From the NCBI GenBank assembly GCA_030737875.1, contig JASFAX010000020.1:32502688-32566687 (forward strand): a stretch of 64,000 nucleotides of DNA, given 5' to 3'. This document shows positions 1 through 10,661 of the stretch, piece after piece. The translations under genes and the position numbers were made by a program. Source of the DNA: Allium sativum. Lineage: Eukaryota; Streptophyta; Magnoliopsida; Asparagales; Amaryllidaceae. The notes below the pieces were generated by a model, which did no database searches, was not told the DNA's origin, and saw nothing but the letters and a program-made list of their open reading frames with translations. Numbering within the stretch: position 1 is the first letter of the stretch; each line of letters opens with the position of its first letter.

Positions 1-65
1 AGATCCACAGATGTTAATTGTTCTAGGTTTTTTCATAGCCTTCTAAACTTACGTGGTCAATGTCG
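1..65. other. Left flank outside the elements
   Basis: Sequence to the left of the ATGAC duplication of element A. It continues, across A, into the spacer that starts at 24521. No RNA gene or repeat seen. Too short to classify. Confidence 0.6.
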
Positions 66-70
66 ATGAC
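66..70. repeat. Target-site duplication of element A, left copy
   Basis: ATGAC stands directly before the TGTAACAACCCG terminus at 71. The same five bases follow the other terminus at 24516-24520. A perfect 5-bp duplication fixes both ends of A. Confidence 0.9.
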
Positions 71-2532
71 TGTAACAACCCGAATTCCGACAGACCGATT
101 TTTTTTCAAAAACCCAATGCATCAAAACTCGAGTTGGTTGCTCTGGTATTCTGTAGAAAATATAGAGACAAGAAATATGTCAAAGTTCGGAAAACACCTC
201 ACAGAGGAAGGAATAAAATATAATATATATATAAACATAGCTTTACCTCAATTACAATAATGCTAAATCGGTATCTCTAAAGCTATAAGTCTCTGTCATG
301 AATCTAACCAGCGAATGTTAAGAGGAGGGGGTCAGAACATAAGTTCTGTGTGAATGAGTTTAAACTACACTTCTTGAATAATCCTACATATACCATTCAA
401 TTACATTTTATTGTTTATTAGATTATTTGTGTCGTTAGCGCTCAAGGATTACACACACGTTGCACCCATCTACTCCTAGTAGATCAACCTAATATAATGT
501 ATATGTAGCTACCCCTAAACTGAGGTACACCCGGGGGTACCCCAATTGCATGGTGCCCACCGTATCCTCACAGTGATATACGCAGTCCCCCGTCCTATGT
601 CATAATAATGTATATTACTCTTATATATATAATACAACCTTACGCCCACTTAGGATCACTCTAATTTGATTGCCGTTATCGAATAATGCCCACCAGTCTA
701 CGATACACCACCCAGAGCAGACATGGTTATATCTAGATTCTTCCACGTACGCATTCTCTATCGTATTCGATATCTAACCTGCACACCCATCGTGTGTGCG
801 TGCCCGAGTTCCGTTGCAGGGCTACACAAGAAACACGGAACTCGGTCGGGAACTTTCCTTATATTTGTGCAAGGCCCGCCTTTAAGAGCCTCCCACACAA
901 GTATCCCTAGGGTCTGTTTTCTATGGTGGCTGTGACCCTACCTCGGCCCCTCCCATAAATAATAAAGACTACCAGAGCTAAGCGACAAGCCCCTAAGCAA
1001 CCAATCTAAACATCCATGCGGCGTCTCCCCTCAACCACCGTAACACGATCGCGAATTATTAATGGTATACTGGGTCTAGCTCTAGTCTTTCCGCATCCTA
1101 CTGGCTGTGGTAACAGGCACTCGACGACCTACTATCCTTGTTGGTCCTGACCCTCACCCTCCGTTGAGGCAGCCGTCGAAACACCTTTTCCGTCACCGCG
1201 AACAGCATTCTGACTGCCCAGCTATTCTTGCAGTCAAGGCCTACCAACCTAGTAGTTACGCGCAGACCCAACCTCTGCGGGCACAGCCTGAAACATCTGC
1301 CACCACACAAAGGACTACTAGGAGCACCTTTAACGTTTCAGGAAGCCGTGTGCTTCCCCTTACAGTCCGTTGGAGCTGCCAAAATAACAAATGTGCGCTC
1401 CCCTTGTATCTTATGACACCGTGATTATTTACCTTGTTTGGATATTTATCCTACAACGTACAGATTGCCCCAAGCGCCTTGATTTTATATGTCATTAGAC
1501 CCTACGTCTAATCAATTCTTACGCAATTTTGTTACCTCATCAGTTTTTCTTATTTAAGTTAGTTATTCTTATTCATATTGACTTCCTTTTCAAGTTTACC
1601 AAGTTACCCTCGCTTATTAATTCAATTTATACTTAACACATTTAAGTCCATTAATAAGACCATAACATGTTCTTTTCGAACTTCATAAATTATTCCCTTT
1701 TAGGGTTACAACAACATGTTATACATAATTCATAGTTAAGTATGTCTTATCCACATATATGCTGATTAGTAGAATAATCCCCTAAACACCAGCCCCGAAG
1801 ACCGAAATCAACATCAGACTGGCACCTAGAGAATTACTCAACCCAGCCAACATATTTGATTCTAATTTACTTCTTTTCCATTCATCTAACTTATATCATA
1901 TTAAATTTCACACTTCTCCTTCCCAAACTACTTAATTTATAATTAAGTATATCTTCACATATAAGTTACCTTATTTTTCTCTATCGTTTCTTATAACTTA
2001 CCTTATCCCATAAGTTATACTTTCCACTTGTCCCTAAGACAAGTCTAACCTATTATCCTTCCTTTTCTTATTAAAATTCATTCACAATAGGTTATTTACC
2101 ATTCCCCACATTTGTCATTAATTTAGATTTACTTAACCCTTTCTATTTATTTAACCCGTTACCTAAACTTTACCCAATTCAATTAATTTGGGATGCCATA
2201 ACGGGTCCCCTTTGGTTATGCATTATTTATTTATGTCTTACATGTCGCCCATTTCCCACTTAACCTCTTTTATTATTGTTTCAATGTCTTACACATGCTT
2301 TACTACAGTTAAGTACACCTTAGTCACGTTTTACTTCACGTATCTTACTATAGTTAAATCCACATTTACATGTTTCACATGTCTTGTCTTACTACGGTTA
2401 AGTCCATATTTACATGTCACCCACTTAACCCTCTAAACATACCCATGTCACCCACATGTCTTATTATGGTTAGTATTCCTTAATTCATTCATTCTGACGA
2501 ACGGTGCATGACCTCCTACATTAGACCGAACA

Positions 2533-2708
2533 CTTTGTGGCTACTGGATTTGCCGGGCGGTTACGGGCGGTCTTACACCACAAAGCGGGTCAAACCTCGT
2601 GTCACCAACTGTTACGCCTACAATTCATGCCTTTGACCTCTCACATTAGACGTCCAATTGTGGCTGCTGGATTTGCCGGGAGGTTCCGGGCAGTCTTACA
2701 CCACAATT
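2533..2708 (-). repeat. Tandem pair of related stem-loops in element A LTR
   Basis: Two units of about 125 bp follow each other. Unit 1 has CTTTGTGG (2533-2540) pairing with CCACAAAG (2578-2585). Unit 2 has AATTGTGG (2656-2663) pairing with CCACAATT (2701-2708). The loops are nearly the same and contain GGATTTGCCGGG, a GGTT core and GTCTTACA. The stem bases differ between the units while pairing is kept. The 5' LTR holds the same pair at 21865-22040. Confidence 0.7.
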
Positions 2709-3668
2709 ACGCCTAACCTCGGGTCAAAGGTTCATTAACATCGTATTTCACCCAAATCTCAATTTTTATTTTATGTGTTTCCAATTCAACATATAGTCGT
2801 GTTTACAATTTTGCCTATTCCAACTTGTCACTAATTACATATTAATTAGCCTTAATTACAAATTTCCAATTATAGGCAATTTCATCAATTACATGTAATC
2901 CATGCCCAAATATGCCAATTTCTTTTATATTCCAATTATCCAAAATATCCGATAATACTCAAGTTCATAAAATCAATATTTTTCCAATATATTTCCCAAT
3001 GTTCCCATGTTTATACATATAACCTAATTCACCTTTTAGGCTTATTTTACCAATAAATTTCACCAATCCATGTTATCCAATTACATGTTGTTAATATTAA
3101 ATTGTACTAATTCCATATCCAATTTCAATCACGCCAAACTACATATATTTAAAATTACCATACAATTATGTCCATAATTCTATTCAAATCATACATAAAT
3201 CCTTCCAACACAAATTATGCCCAAACAACCCCTTTTCCCTTTTACTTTCTCGTTCTCGTTTACAACGCATAAATTCATGATAGATGTAGGCTCGAGATAG
3301 CCTAACTATAAAAATAAAAAGGGGAAAGAATAAAAACGAGAGAACTCAATCGTAAGCATAAATGAAATAACTGATCTTATTAAATTATCACCGTATTCAT
3401 TATGGGGAATGGCAAACGATAGAAGTACAATTATACAACAATTGTATTTTAAACCACTCACCTTGACTGGATTGGAGAAATAAACAATTGGTTGTTGAGG
3501 TAGAACGTTGGTTTAGGCTTCTTATTTGATTATTGACACATAACATGAATTGTTGTTGAAGAAACTTGCTACTTGATTAAACTCCAAAATTGATGAAGAA
3601 CTTGCAATTTAATTTAGAGTTTAGAGGCGACGGCTATGTTGGGTTGAAGTTTGGTGGCATGGAGGCGT

Positions 3669-3676
3669 CTTATAAG
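3669..3676 (-). promoter_or_regulatory. TATA-like box, element A 3' LTR
   Basis: CTTATAAG, followed on the minus strand by ACGCCTCCATGCC. The equivalent in the 5' LTR is 23007-23014, about 1.5 kb inside the LTR. Position and match are plausible, but the start site is inferred. Confidence 0.45.
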
Positions 3677-4188
3677 AGATAGAATGATTTTAGGGTTAGG
3701 TTAGGTGTTATTTTAGAGCAAATAGGACCTTAGGATTAAATAAAAACTCATCTAAACCGTCTAGCTCACCCCAGAAAAGAACCATCCAGAACAACCCTTT
3801 TCACACTTCGTGCTCCTTTAAATAAATAAAAAAAGAAATCGCTTTATTTCTTTATAATTAATGCACTACATATTATTTTTAACGTATAGCAACCTCTTTC
3901 CTTCATGCATTCATTTATTTATTTATTTGCACTTATACATGAACCTTTATTTGCTATATTCTTCTCCTAATCAATTAATTGATTACTTTCTATTTGTCTA
4001 CTCTTTTTGAAAAGAAACCGCATGTCCTTAAACCATTTTCTTTTATTTATTTACATCTAATCACATGTGCATGCGTCTCTGATTTGAATGTTATTTAATA
4101 ACATTAACCTTCCTCCAATTGTGGCTTGTTTATGGCCTTATTAGTTTACTTTTTAAACGTTTAAATTTCAAAAGTTGATCCCCTTCAA

Positions 4189-4193
4189 TTTAA
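4189..4193. repeat. Target-site duplication of element B, left copy
   Basis: TTTAA before the LTR start at 4194. TTTAG follows the far end at 17157-17161. The intact second LTR of A gives the unoccupied site, CATTTAATTGCTCC near 23540, which confirms TTTAA as the target. Confidence 0.9.
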
Positions 4194-5060
4194 TGTAATA
4201 ACCCGGAAAATCTGCGTCAATTTAAATTTTTTATTTTGGCAATTTTAGAGAATTTTGAATATTTAAAATGATTATTCGACGAAAAATTTATTTTGAATGA
4301 ATTCGAACGTATATATTTATTTCAATCGTCGTTAAAATAAATAATTTATTTTAATTATATAACGAGCCTGAAATGGCGTGGTAGTTTGATAATTCGATTT
4401 CAAATTTCAATTGAACATATCGGGTGCAAAATAAACCGGATTTTAGTGAAACCAAAAATATTAGAATCTAATTGAGAATATCTTTCCAACGAATCCTAAA
4501 AATTGAAATTTCATAGCGGGAATCAAAAGATATGTCCAGTGGAAAATTCAGAATAGTCGCTATGGAATTCTGGCCCTTAAAATAGCCATTTTGCAAACGA
4601 CCTCGGTTTTTGACGAAACCACTTTTGTTGGATCCGGGATGTAAAGTTATTGATAGATTCCAAAATTCGTATTTTTTCGAGTCAATATGTGAGCGTGGCA
4701 TAGGAAAACGAGTTTGACCAGTTTCAGTTGATTTTAATCGACTGGAAAATGGCCATTTTTCAAAAGGTCTCAGAATTTGATGAAATTAGTTTTTTTAGAA
4801 CCGTATCGTCAATACGAAGTTAGAAAATATTTTTCTGGAATTTTTCGAGTTAGTATGTGACCCTAGTAAATGGAAATGCGCGTTCCAAATTCAATATATA
4901 GAGTTATATTCTGATTTTGATGAAAACCGTTCGAAACGATCGAATCAGCCTGCGATACATATCCCATTGTGTTTGAAATGGGGGTAATTAGCTAGGGACG
5001 ATAGTTGGTGGATTCGATTTCGAGTTTGAAATAAAAAGTTGCTTTTCGGAATTAAATAAT

Positions 5061-5068
5061 TATATAAA
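5061..5068 (+). promoter_or_regulatory. TATA box, element B 5' LTR
   Basis: TATATAAA, 867 bp inside the LTR, followed by a strong CT-rich run, a common context of plant transcription starts. The copy in the 3' LTR (12093-12100) is unchanged. Transcription would begin near 5095. Confidence 0.7.
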
Positions 5069-5820
5069 GTCAAACCCCCCTCTTTTCTCTTCCTCTCCCT
5101 CTCTCTCCCTCTCGTTAAACGCACACAAGAAGAGAAAAAAATCCAGCACCCTCCCCCCACTCCCGCACCACCGTCGGCCTCCTCCTCCTCTCCCCCTCCT
5201 CCTCTTCCTCCTCTCCTCCCTCTTCTCCTCTTTCTCTCTTCCAATTTCAAATCCCTAAACCCCAAATTGCAAAATACCACCACTGTGGGCCCCTCCAGTG
5301 CCACCACCACCAGCGGCCTCCCCCAAGCCAGTCAGGTCCAACGCCCGCCCTCCAGCCACCTAGCTCCGGCCGTGTGCCCCTCCTCCTTAAAATTCACATT
5401 TTTCACAAAATCCCGTTTTTGCAAATAACACCCTGAGCTTCCACATCCAATAACTCCCATACGGTGCGATTCTGGCCAAAACTCCATAATACCAATATCG
5501 AAAAGCACGATTTTCTCTTCGATTTGGTATATAATAGTTCCATTTTGCATTGCAGAGTTGTCGGGAAAATGCGTCCAAATTCTGCTATCCAAACACTGTC
5601 AAAATGCTGTCTTTTCTCGATTTCCGGCGAAATGGCACATTTTCAGGAGGAAGACAACTAGGCGAAAGTTGTCCGGAATGGCGCGTTTAAGCTAGAAAAA
5701 GAGTTGGTGTGAAGATTGAAGCTCGTTTGCAAATTCTAGAACCAGAACAACAAAATTGGGCGATAGAAAATATGTGAGTTTTCTCCATTTTAAAGCTTCT
5801 ATGGTTTTTGACGAATGTAG

Positions 5821-6314
5821 TATATAAAAATATAATTTTTATATAGTGGCAATAATAAAAATATGATTTTTATATAGTGGCAATAATAAAAATATGATTT
5901 TTATATAGTGGAAATAATTAAAATATGATTTTTATATAGTAGCGATAAATAAAAATATGATTTTTATTTATTGAAATGAAACAATAAAAATATGATTTTT
6001 ATTGTGAACAGCGTAAAAAGGACTATACTGGGATTGCAAATAGATCCATACGGTTCAGCAGTTCAAAAGTAAAGCACGGCAGAGTGGAACCCTCGGTGAT
6101 AATTTTTCACTTTAAATTTTCTTTTCTAGTTAGAAATATATACTAGGAGGCAGACGGTGTTTAGTAGCACCCGACACCCGTCATCCACAGACCATGGATG
6201 GCTTGTTTGTTTGATTGATGTGTTGTGAAGATTGATTGTGTTGTGGAATGATTGAAAAATAAATATTCATGTGTTGAAATAAATTAATTATCGTTAAAAA
6301 TATAATTTTTAACG
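5821..6314 (+). repeat. Cluster of A5/T5-core palindromes in element B
   Basis: About five tandem copies of a roughly 30-bp unit (TATAAAAATATGATTTTTATA then GTGGCAATAA, shortened here) each form a hairpin. Two further palindromes have the same AAAAATATRATTTTT core but other arms: CAAT/ATTG at 5982-6004, just after the tandem block, and CGTT/AACG at 6292-6314. The 3' LTR repeats the arrangement at 12851-13033 and 13321-13343. Confidence 0.75.
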
Positions 6315-7002
6315 TGACCGTGAATGAATAAATATTTATAAACAAATCGGCCGATTTGTTTATATACACTGATATTGATTGGGACGATAAATTTTACACA
6401 TTGCCCAACTGCACAAATAAAAATCTGTGTTTGTTGATTTGAAACCCCACACGGGTATTGAGATAAAATACGGCATACACTAATCCCAATAATTAGTTGT
6501 ATGTCGATCGATTGATTGACAGGCTGTTATAAGCGTTAGATATCTATATTTGATGCTTATACAGAGTGGTGCACTTTGGATGATGGTTGATTATTTATCG
6601 TTGCTATTATATACTTACATGTGTTGTATGGAATCCATATAATTAACATTATATGGTAATTGATTGGGCCTCATTCCAATTGGGAAAATAAAGAATATTA
6701 GAATATGAAAATTGTCATGTGTTGATGATGCTCATGTGTTGAGAATATTCATGTGTTGAAACTATTCATGTGTTGAGTAAAATATTTTAACAATAAAATT
6801 TACATCCTTATCATATTTAAGATTAGAAACAACTTTACGGTTGGAATCTGATTAAAAATCAAACGATAGATACCATAATTTTTTTAAATATATTACATAA
6901 CAAAAATAGTCATGTGTTGACAGTACTCAGATGTTGAGATTAGTCATGTGTTGAAAGAAATATAGATTCATGTGTTGAAGGAAATATATATTCATTTGTT
7001 GA
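6268..7002 (+). repeat. Phased CATGTGTTGA repeats in element B 5' LTR
   Basis: Eight exact copies of CATGTGTTGA start at 6268, 6716, 6733, 6750, 6767, 6911, 6945 and 6969, with two near copies (about 6929 and 6993). Four are spaced exactly 17 bp apart. The 3' LTR keeps the 17-bp phase at 13750, 13767, 13784 and 13801. Confidence 0.8.
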
Positions 7003-9536
7003 ATAGAATAACGAATTTATTGAAATATATAAAGCCGTGTTGATTAGAATTGCGCTATTTTGACGTGAACGATATTTATATCGATTATATTCGTTTTTAT
7101 AATGAATATAGAAAAGGTAGTGATTTCAAAATCTAACGTTTTGAAAATATTACCATTTATATAGTAATGATATGAAATATTCAATTTTGATTTGAAATTG
7201 AATATAGAGTTGAAATGATTTTGAAAACGAATTTAAAAAAATTTACAAAATACGTTTTAAAAGGAAATCGATGAAATATATATAATATATACATATTATA
7301 TATATAATGGCCTGAATAGAACGCGCCGCGCCGCGGCAGTTCGTGAATTTCGACCATTGACTTCGAATTGACATTACGGGAGCTCCGACCGTCGGATCCT
7401 CCTAAAATGGAACCGTTGGGTTCGTATCGAAAAGAGTTTCCAATGAATATTAGAAATTTGAAATCTAACGGTTGGATTTGGAATTATGTCCAAATCAAAT
7501 TTGGAAAAGGTCGCTGTAAGTGCAGTTCGATGGCCATTGATGGAAATTGACTGTACGATCCTAGATAAAATCATTAAAAATATCTATAATTTGTGTAAAA
7601 TCATAATATGTGAATTGGAAAGAACTGGGATGAAAAACTTCATATTCGAAAGGAGAAAAATATATTTTTATCGAAATGAACTAGTATTGAACTAGAATTA
7701 AAATCAATTTATTTTTGAAACAAATAAATTGATTTTGGAAGTGGATTTAAAAATAATCAGAATTTCCAATAATTGAATTGGAATGGAGTTGAATCAAAAT
7801 TGTCTTCGAAATGTTTCGATGTTGGATTTCGTGATTATACAGATATGGTTATGGAAATTTGAAAGATATTTCTATATCGTTATTTTCAATACGATATTTG
7901 TTGGTTTTAGAATTTGATATTCAATATAAGCCGGTATATTTTCTATTCAGAGCCTTGTATTTAATATCAAATGTGATTTGGGTTTGTCGTGAATCATGTT
8001 TTAGGTGACATTGGTTCTTTAACCCAGTTAAAGACAGGATATTGATTTTTGAGAAGATTAAAACTAAGCGGAGTTTTAATGAATCTGTAATTAGATCGAA
8101 ATGTGAATTGATAATTTAAATTATCAAATCTGGAAAGTGACCGAGAATGGAGTATCACCAGTTTTGCTCCAAATCGATAGTTAAATCTTTAATTAGATTT
8201 GAACGTGAATGGTAATTAACTTTACCGATAACACCATGGTGTTAGACATGGAGTATTGCCAGTTTTGCCCCATGGGATGAATAGGTTGGGATTGGGAAAT
8301 AAAACAAATAATTACTTCGGTGCGGTCCCGACTAGTTTGGAAAACCATAATATGGTTTGAAATAATATCCAAAGGAAGATTAAAGAATAAATTTAGAAGA
8401 ATTTATCTTTGATAAAATTAATGGGAACCTTTCCCTAAGAGTGTGAAAATTTGAATAATAGAATATTCAGGATTGGAATGAGGCGTATGTTGTGTTTGTG
8501 TAACAAGTGTTTATTATATACGCGGTTATTCGGAAAGGCCGGGTTTATACCCATTCCGAATAACCGATTCGGCGATATGTCGAAGATGAAGACGGTGGTT
8601 GAAGACCGGAAGTCTTCACATCGTTTGGGTGATTACTGATGATCTTGATTGGGCTGTACACCCAAGATGAGAGAATCAGTTGGTGATCGTCCAGACGTAC
8701 TTGGAGATCGATGGATATGCGAGGAAAGTGCCTCCGGTTTCGTTCAGACCCAGAACGAACTTGTAAATGAACTGTGTGTTTGACATTGGATTTTATTATG
8801 TGTTGATTGATCTCTATTAAATATACATCTGTTTGGCAGCGGAGAATTTATTCTCTTGCTTAACGCCCTTCACTGAGACATACGAGCTCAGAGGTTGTAT
8901 ATCGATGGACATCAGTCACATGGCATGTATTGCCTATGTGGCAAGCCTAAGTGGCAAATGATCAAGGCTTCTGTTGAAAAGCAAAGTCTTATGGTTGATG
9001 ATCAAAGCACAGCCTGTGTGGCATAGCTTTGAGTATAGCATGAATTCGCGAGCCTCACACCTCGGTATGAGTCAAAAACGGGACAGTGACTGCAGGGAGA
9101 GCACGACGTTTCTTTCTAGCTATTGGTGGTGTCAGTGCTTAAACTGGCTGACATTTATATACTTTTCACCAGTGTGGTTGTTGGAATGTGAGGCGCCTCG
9201 GATATAGGTCTGTTAGGACCATGAAACGTGTGTTTAGGAATAACTAATCCTAAAAAGTAAGAGAGGACCGGCCTAAAGATCCAAGGATCATGGTGGGGTC
9301 CTGAAACATTTGCTAGAGTGTCTCGAATCGGAGAGATGCTTTCCCCTTGCCTCGACTCATGACGGAAATCCAATTTCCAATACGTGATTTTTCAGTTTCA
9401 TTTGTAGAACCTAGTATGGCGACATAGTGGTATGGGTCATTCATGCCGCCTACGATTGATATTTATGATTGAAATTGTTTTGACACTATACACTTATAGT
9501 AATATCAAAATAATGTGTTGTATCAAGCAAGCTTTG

Positions 9537-9609
9537 GCTATTATAAGGTAAAAACCCTATCCTCCGGCTTGCGCTGCATTGTGTGATGGGACCTGGGTCT
9601 TATAATAGC
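9537..9609 (+). other. Conserved stem-loop in the shared LTR 3' block (B, 5' LTR)
   Basis: GCTATTATAAG (9537-9547) pairs perfectly with CTTATAATAGC (9599-9609). The loop contains CCCTATCCTCCGG and GTGTGATGGGACC. Equivalent stem-loops occur in the B 3' LTR (16568-16639), C (25513-25578 and 33087-33156), E (49286-49357 and 56720-56791) and, shorter, D (59239-59299). E has changed two base pairs and kept pairing. Confidence 0.7.
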
Positions 9610-10030
9610 TTCATTTTTCTTTATTTAGCATTGCGTTGTTTGTGTTATGCACTGGTATTCTTGGGAGGAAATCCGTTCCATGTTATACGGCGTGGTCCCT
9701 TGATTTACCTAACTTTGAAAATAAAGAGTAATAACTGTTTTAGTTCTCACACCAGTCACATGACTGACCTGGAGTTTATTGTTTCAACCTAAACTCTGGG
9801 TGCCCCTATTTTCTACACGGGCAGCTAGTAGTTTTGGTTTTGCAGATTTATATTCACAGGATCCTGATTTACAGTTGGAACGATGCTCGGAAAGCTCTGT
9901 AACCATGTATTACTTTCAATTGTGTTTTGTATTATTTTTCCGCTGTTGTACTGTATTAAATCTCTGATATTCTTTGTTGTATAATATTTATTCATACTCT
10001 GTACATTCTTGTATCTGATGGAATTGTTGT

Positions 10031-10036
10031 AATAAA
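10031..10036 (+). terminator. Candidate poly(A) signal, element B 5' LTR
   Basis: AATAAA after TTGTTGT, 90 bp before the LTR end. The 3' LTR has AACAAA at the same place, so its signal is damaged. Position suggests that R ends near 10060. Confidence 0.5.
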
Positions 10037-10128
10037 CAATGAAATGTTCTTCTGTTTGTGTTCTGATTTGTCTTGTCCACAACGCCATCCGTGCTTTCCT
10101 TCACGGGGAAGTTTGGGTCTTGTCAGTT

Positions 10129-10140
10129 TGGTATCAGAGC
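10129..10140 (+). other. Primer-binding site of element B (initiator tRNA-Met)
   Basis: TGGTATCAGAGC is complementary to the 3' end of plant initiator tRNA-Met (GCTCTGATACCA). It starts three bases after the LTR end. Confidence 0.93.
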
Positions 10141-10201
10141 TTTGGTTTACAGAGCTCGAGATCAAGACCCATTAGAACCAAAAGAAAGAATTCATCAGAT
10201 A

Positions 10202-10267
10202 TTGGATTAGTAATATCCAATTAGAATGACTCGTTAGAGATAGGATCAATAGTATCCTAGAACGAGT
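10202..10267 (+). promoter_or_regulatory. Post-PBS double hairpin, candidate packaging signal (B)
   Basis: Hairpin 1: TTGGAT (10202-10207) with ATCCAA (10215-10220). Hairpin 2: ACTCGTT (10229-10235) with AACGAGT (10261-10267), enclosing AGGAT (10242-10246) with ATCCT (10254-10258). The same fold is present in E, C and D with compensating substitutions. A packaging role is inferred from its position after the PBS. Confidence 0.7.
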
Positions 10268-10463
10268 GTGAAGAGTATGTTTTTAAATAAAACAAACTGT
10301 TTTGAAATTTAAATCGTTTTATATGTATTTGAATATTTTATTTAAATTGAATTTGGACAATCTAATATATAAAGAATTTGCATATACGCGTCATGAACGT
10401 ATATTCGAAGTTTTAATATATTGGATAGATATAGAATCACACTTTAGTCGCCCGGAGATAATT

Positions 10464-10487
10464 CTGGTAATGCGGCCGCATTATCAG
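10464..10487 (+). promoter_or_regulatory. Hairpin with self-complementary GGCC loop (B)
   Basis: CTGGTAATGC (10464-10473) pairs with GCATTATCAG (10478-10487), with one G-T pair. The loop GGCC lies within a GCGGCCGC palindrome. It resembles a kissing-loop dimerisation site. Counterparts: E 50236-50258, C 32197-32220, D 58094-58111. Confidence 0.6.
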
Positions 10488-10593
10488 TATTTGTGTTCGA
10501 GCTTCGAAAGTAAGATATTTATATATTTCCATTAGACTGGTGTGAAAACCAAAATTAGATAGGTTTATTGTTGTGATTTGGCATCAAAAACCT

Positions 10594-10598
<5 letters not shown>

Positions 10599-10659
<61 letters not shown>
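10599..10659. repeat. TA microsatellite in B internal region
   Basis: About 30 uninterrupted TA units. Element E has only a short TATATA run at the matching place, so the expansion belongs to this copy or its subfamily. Confidence 0.95.

Positions 10660-10661
<2 letters not shown>

Larger units (their letters stand above)
71..4193 (-). repeat. Element A 3' LTR, distal part (left of B)
   Basis: Aligns with 19400 to about 23550 in the 5' LTR. It holds no protein-coding gene. Contents: the R/U5 end of the LTR (71-1450, somewhat richer in GC), a pair of related stem-loops at 2533-2708, AT-rich sequence at 2740-3260, and a TATA-like CTTATAAG at 3669-3676. It breaks off at the TTTAA duplication (4189-4193) where B landed and resumes at 17162. 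Confidence 0.9.
4194..10125 (+). repeat. Element B 5' LTR (5.9 kb)
   Basis: From TGTAATAACCCGG to TGTCA, directly before the PBS. Layout: U3 with a block shared with C and E (4194-4940), TATA at 5061-5068, a long CT-rich stretch (5075-5240), a leader stretch shared with C (5390-5660), A5/T5 palindromes (5821-6314), phased CATGTGTTGA repeats (6268-7002), a GC-rich patch ACGCGCCGCGCCGCGG (7320-7335), a GGGTTT/AACCC stem-loop (7980-8025), and a block shared with C, D and E from about 8450 to the end. No protein gene seen. In this copy the leader ORF found in the 3' LTR has lost its ATG (ACG). Confidence 0.93.

Noticed and set aside
1107..1424. 105-codon plus-strand frame, also at 20426-20743
   Set aside because: It starts at GTG, runs antisense to element A and lies in LTR sequence, so its presence twice only reflects the LTR pair. 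No recognisable domain.
4945..5310. 121-codon minus-strand frame rich in Gly, Arg and Glu
   Set aside because: It is the reverse of the CT-rich leader of element B; composition alone keeps it open.
10599..10659. TA runs as MITE or miRNA hairpins
   Set aside because: They are simple microsatellites and lack terminal inverted repeats with duplications of their own.
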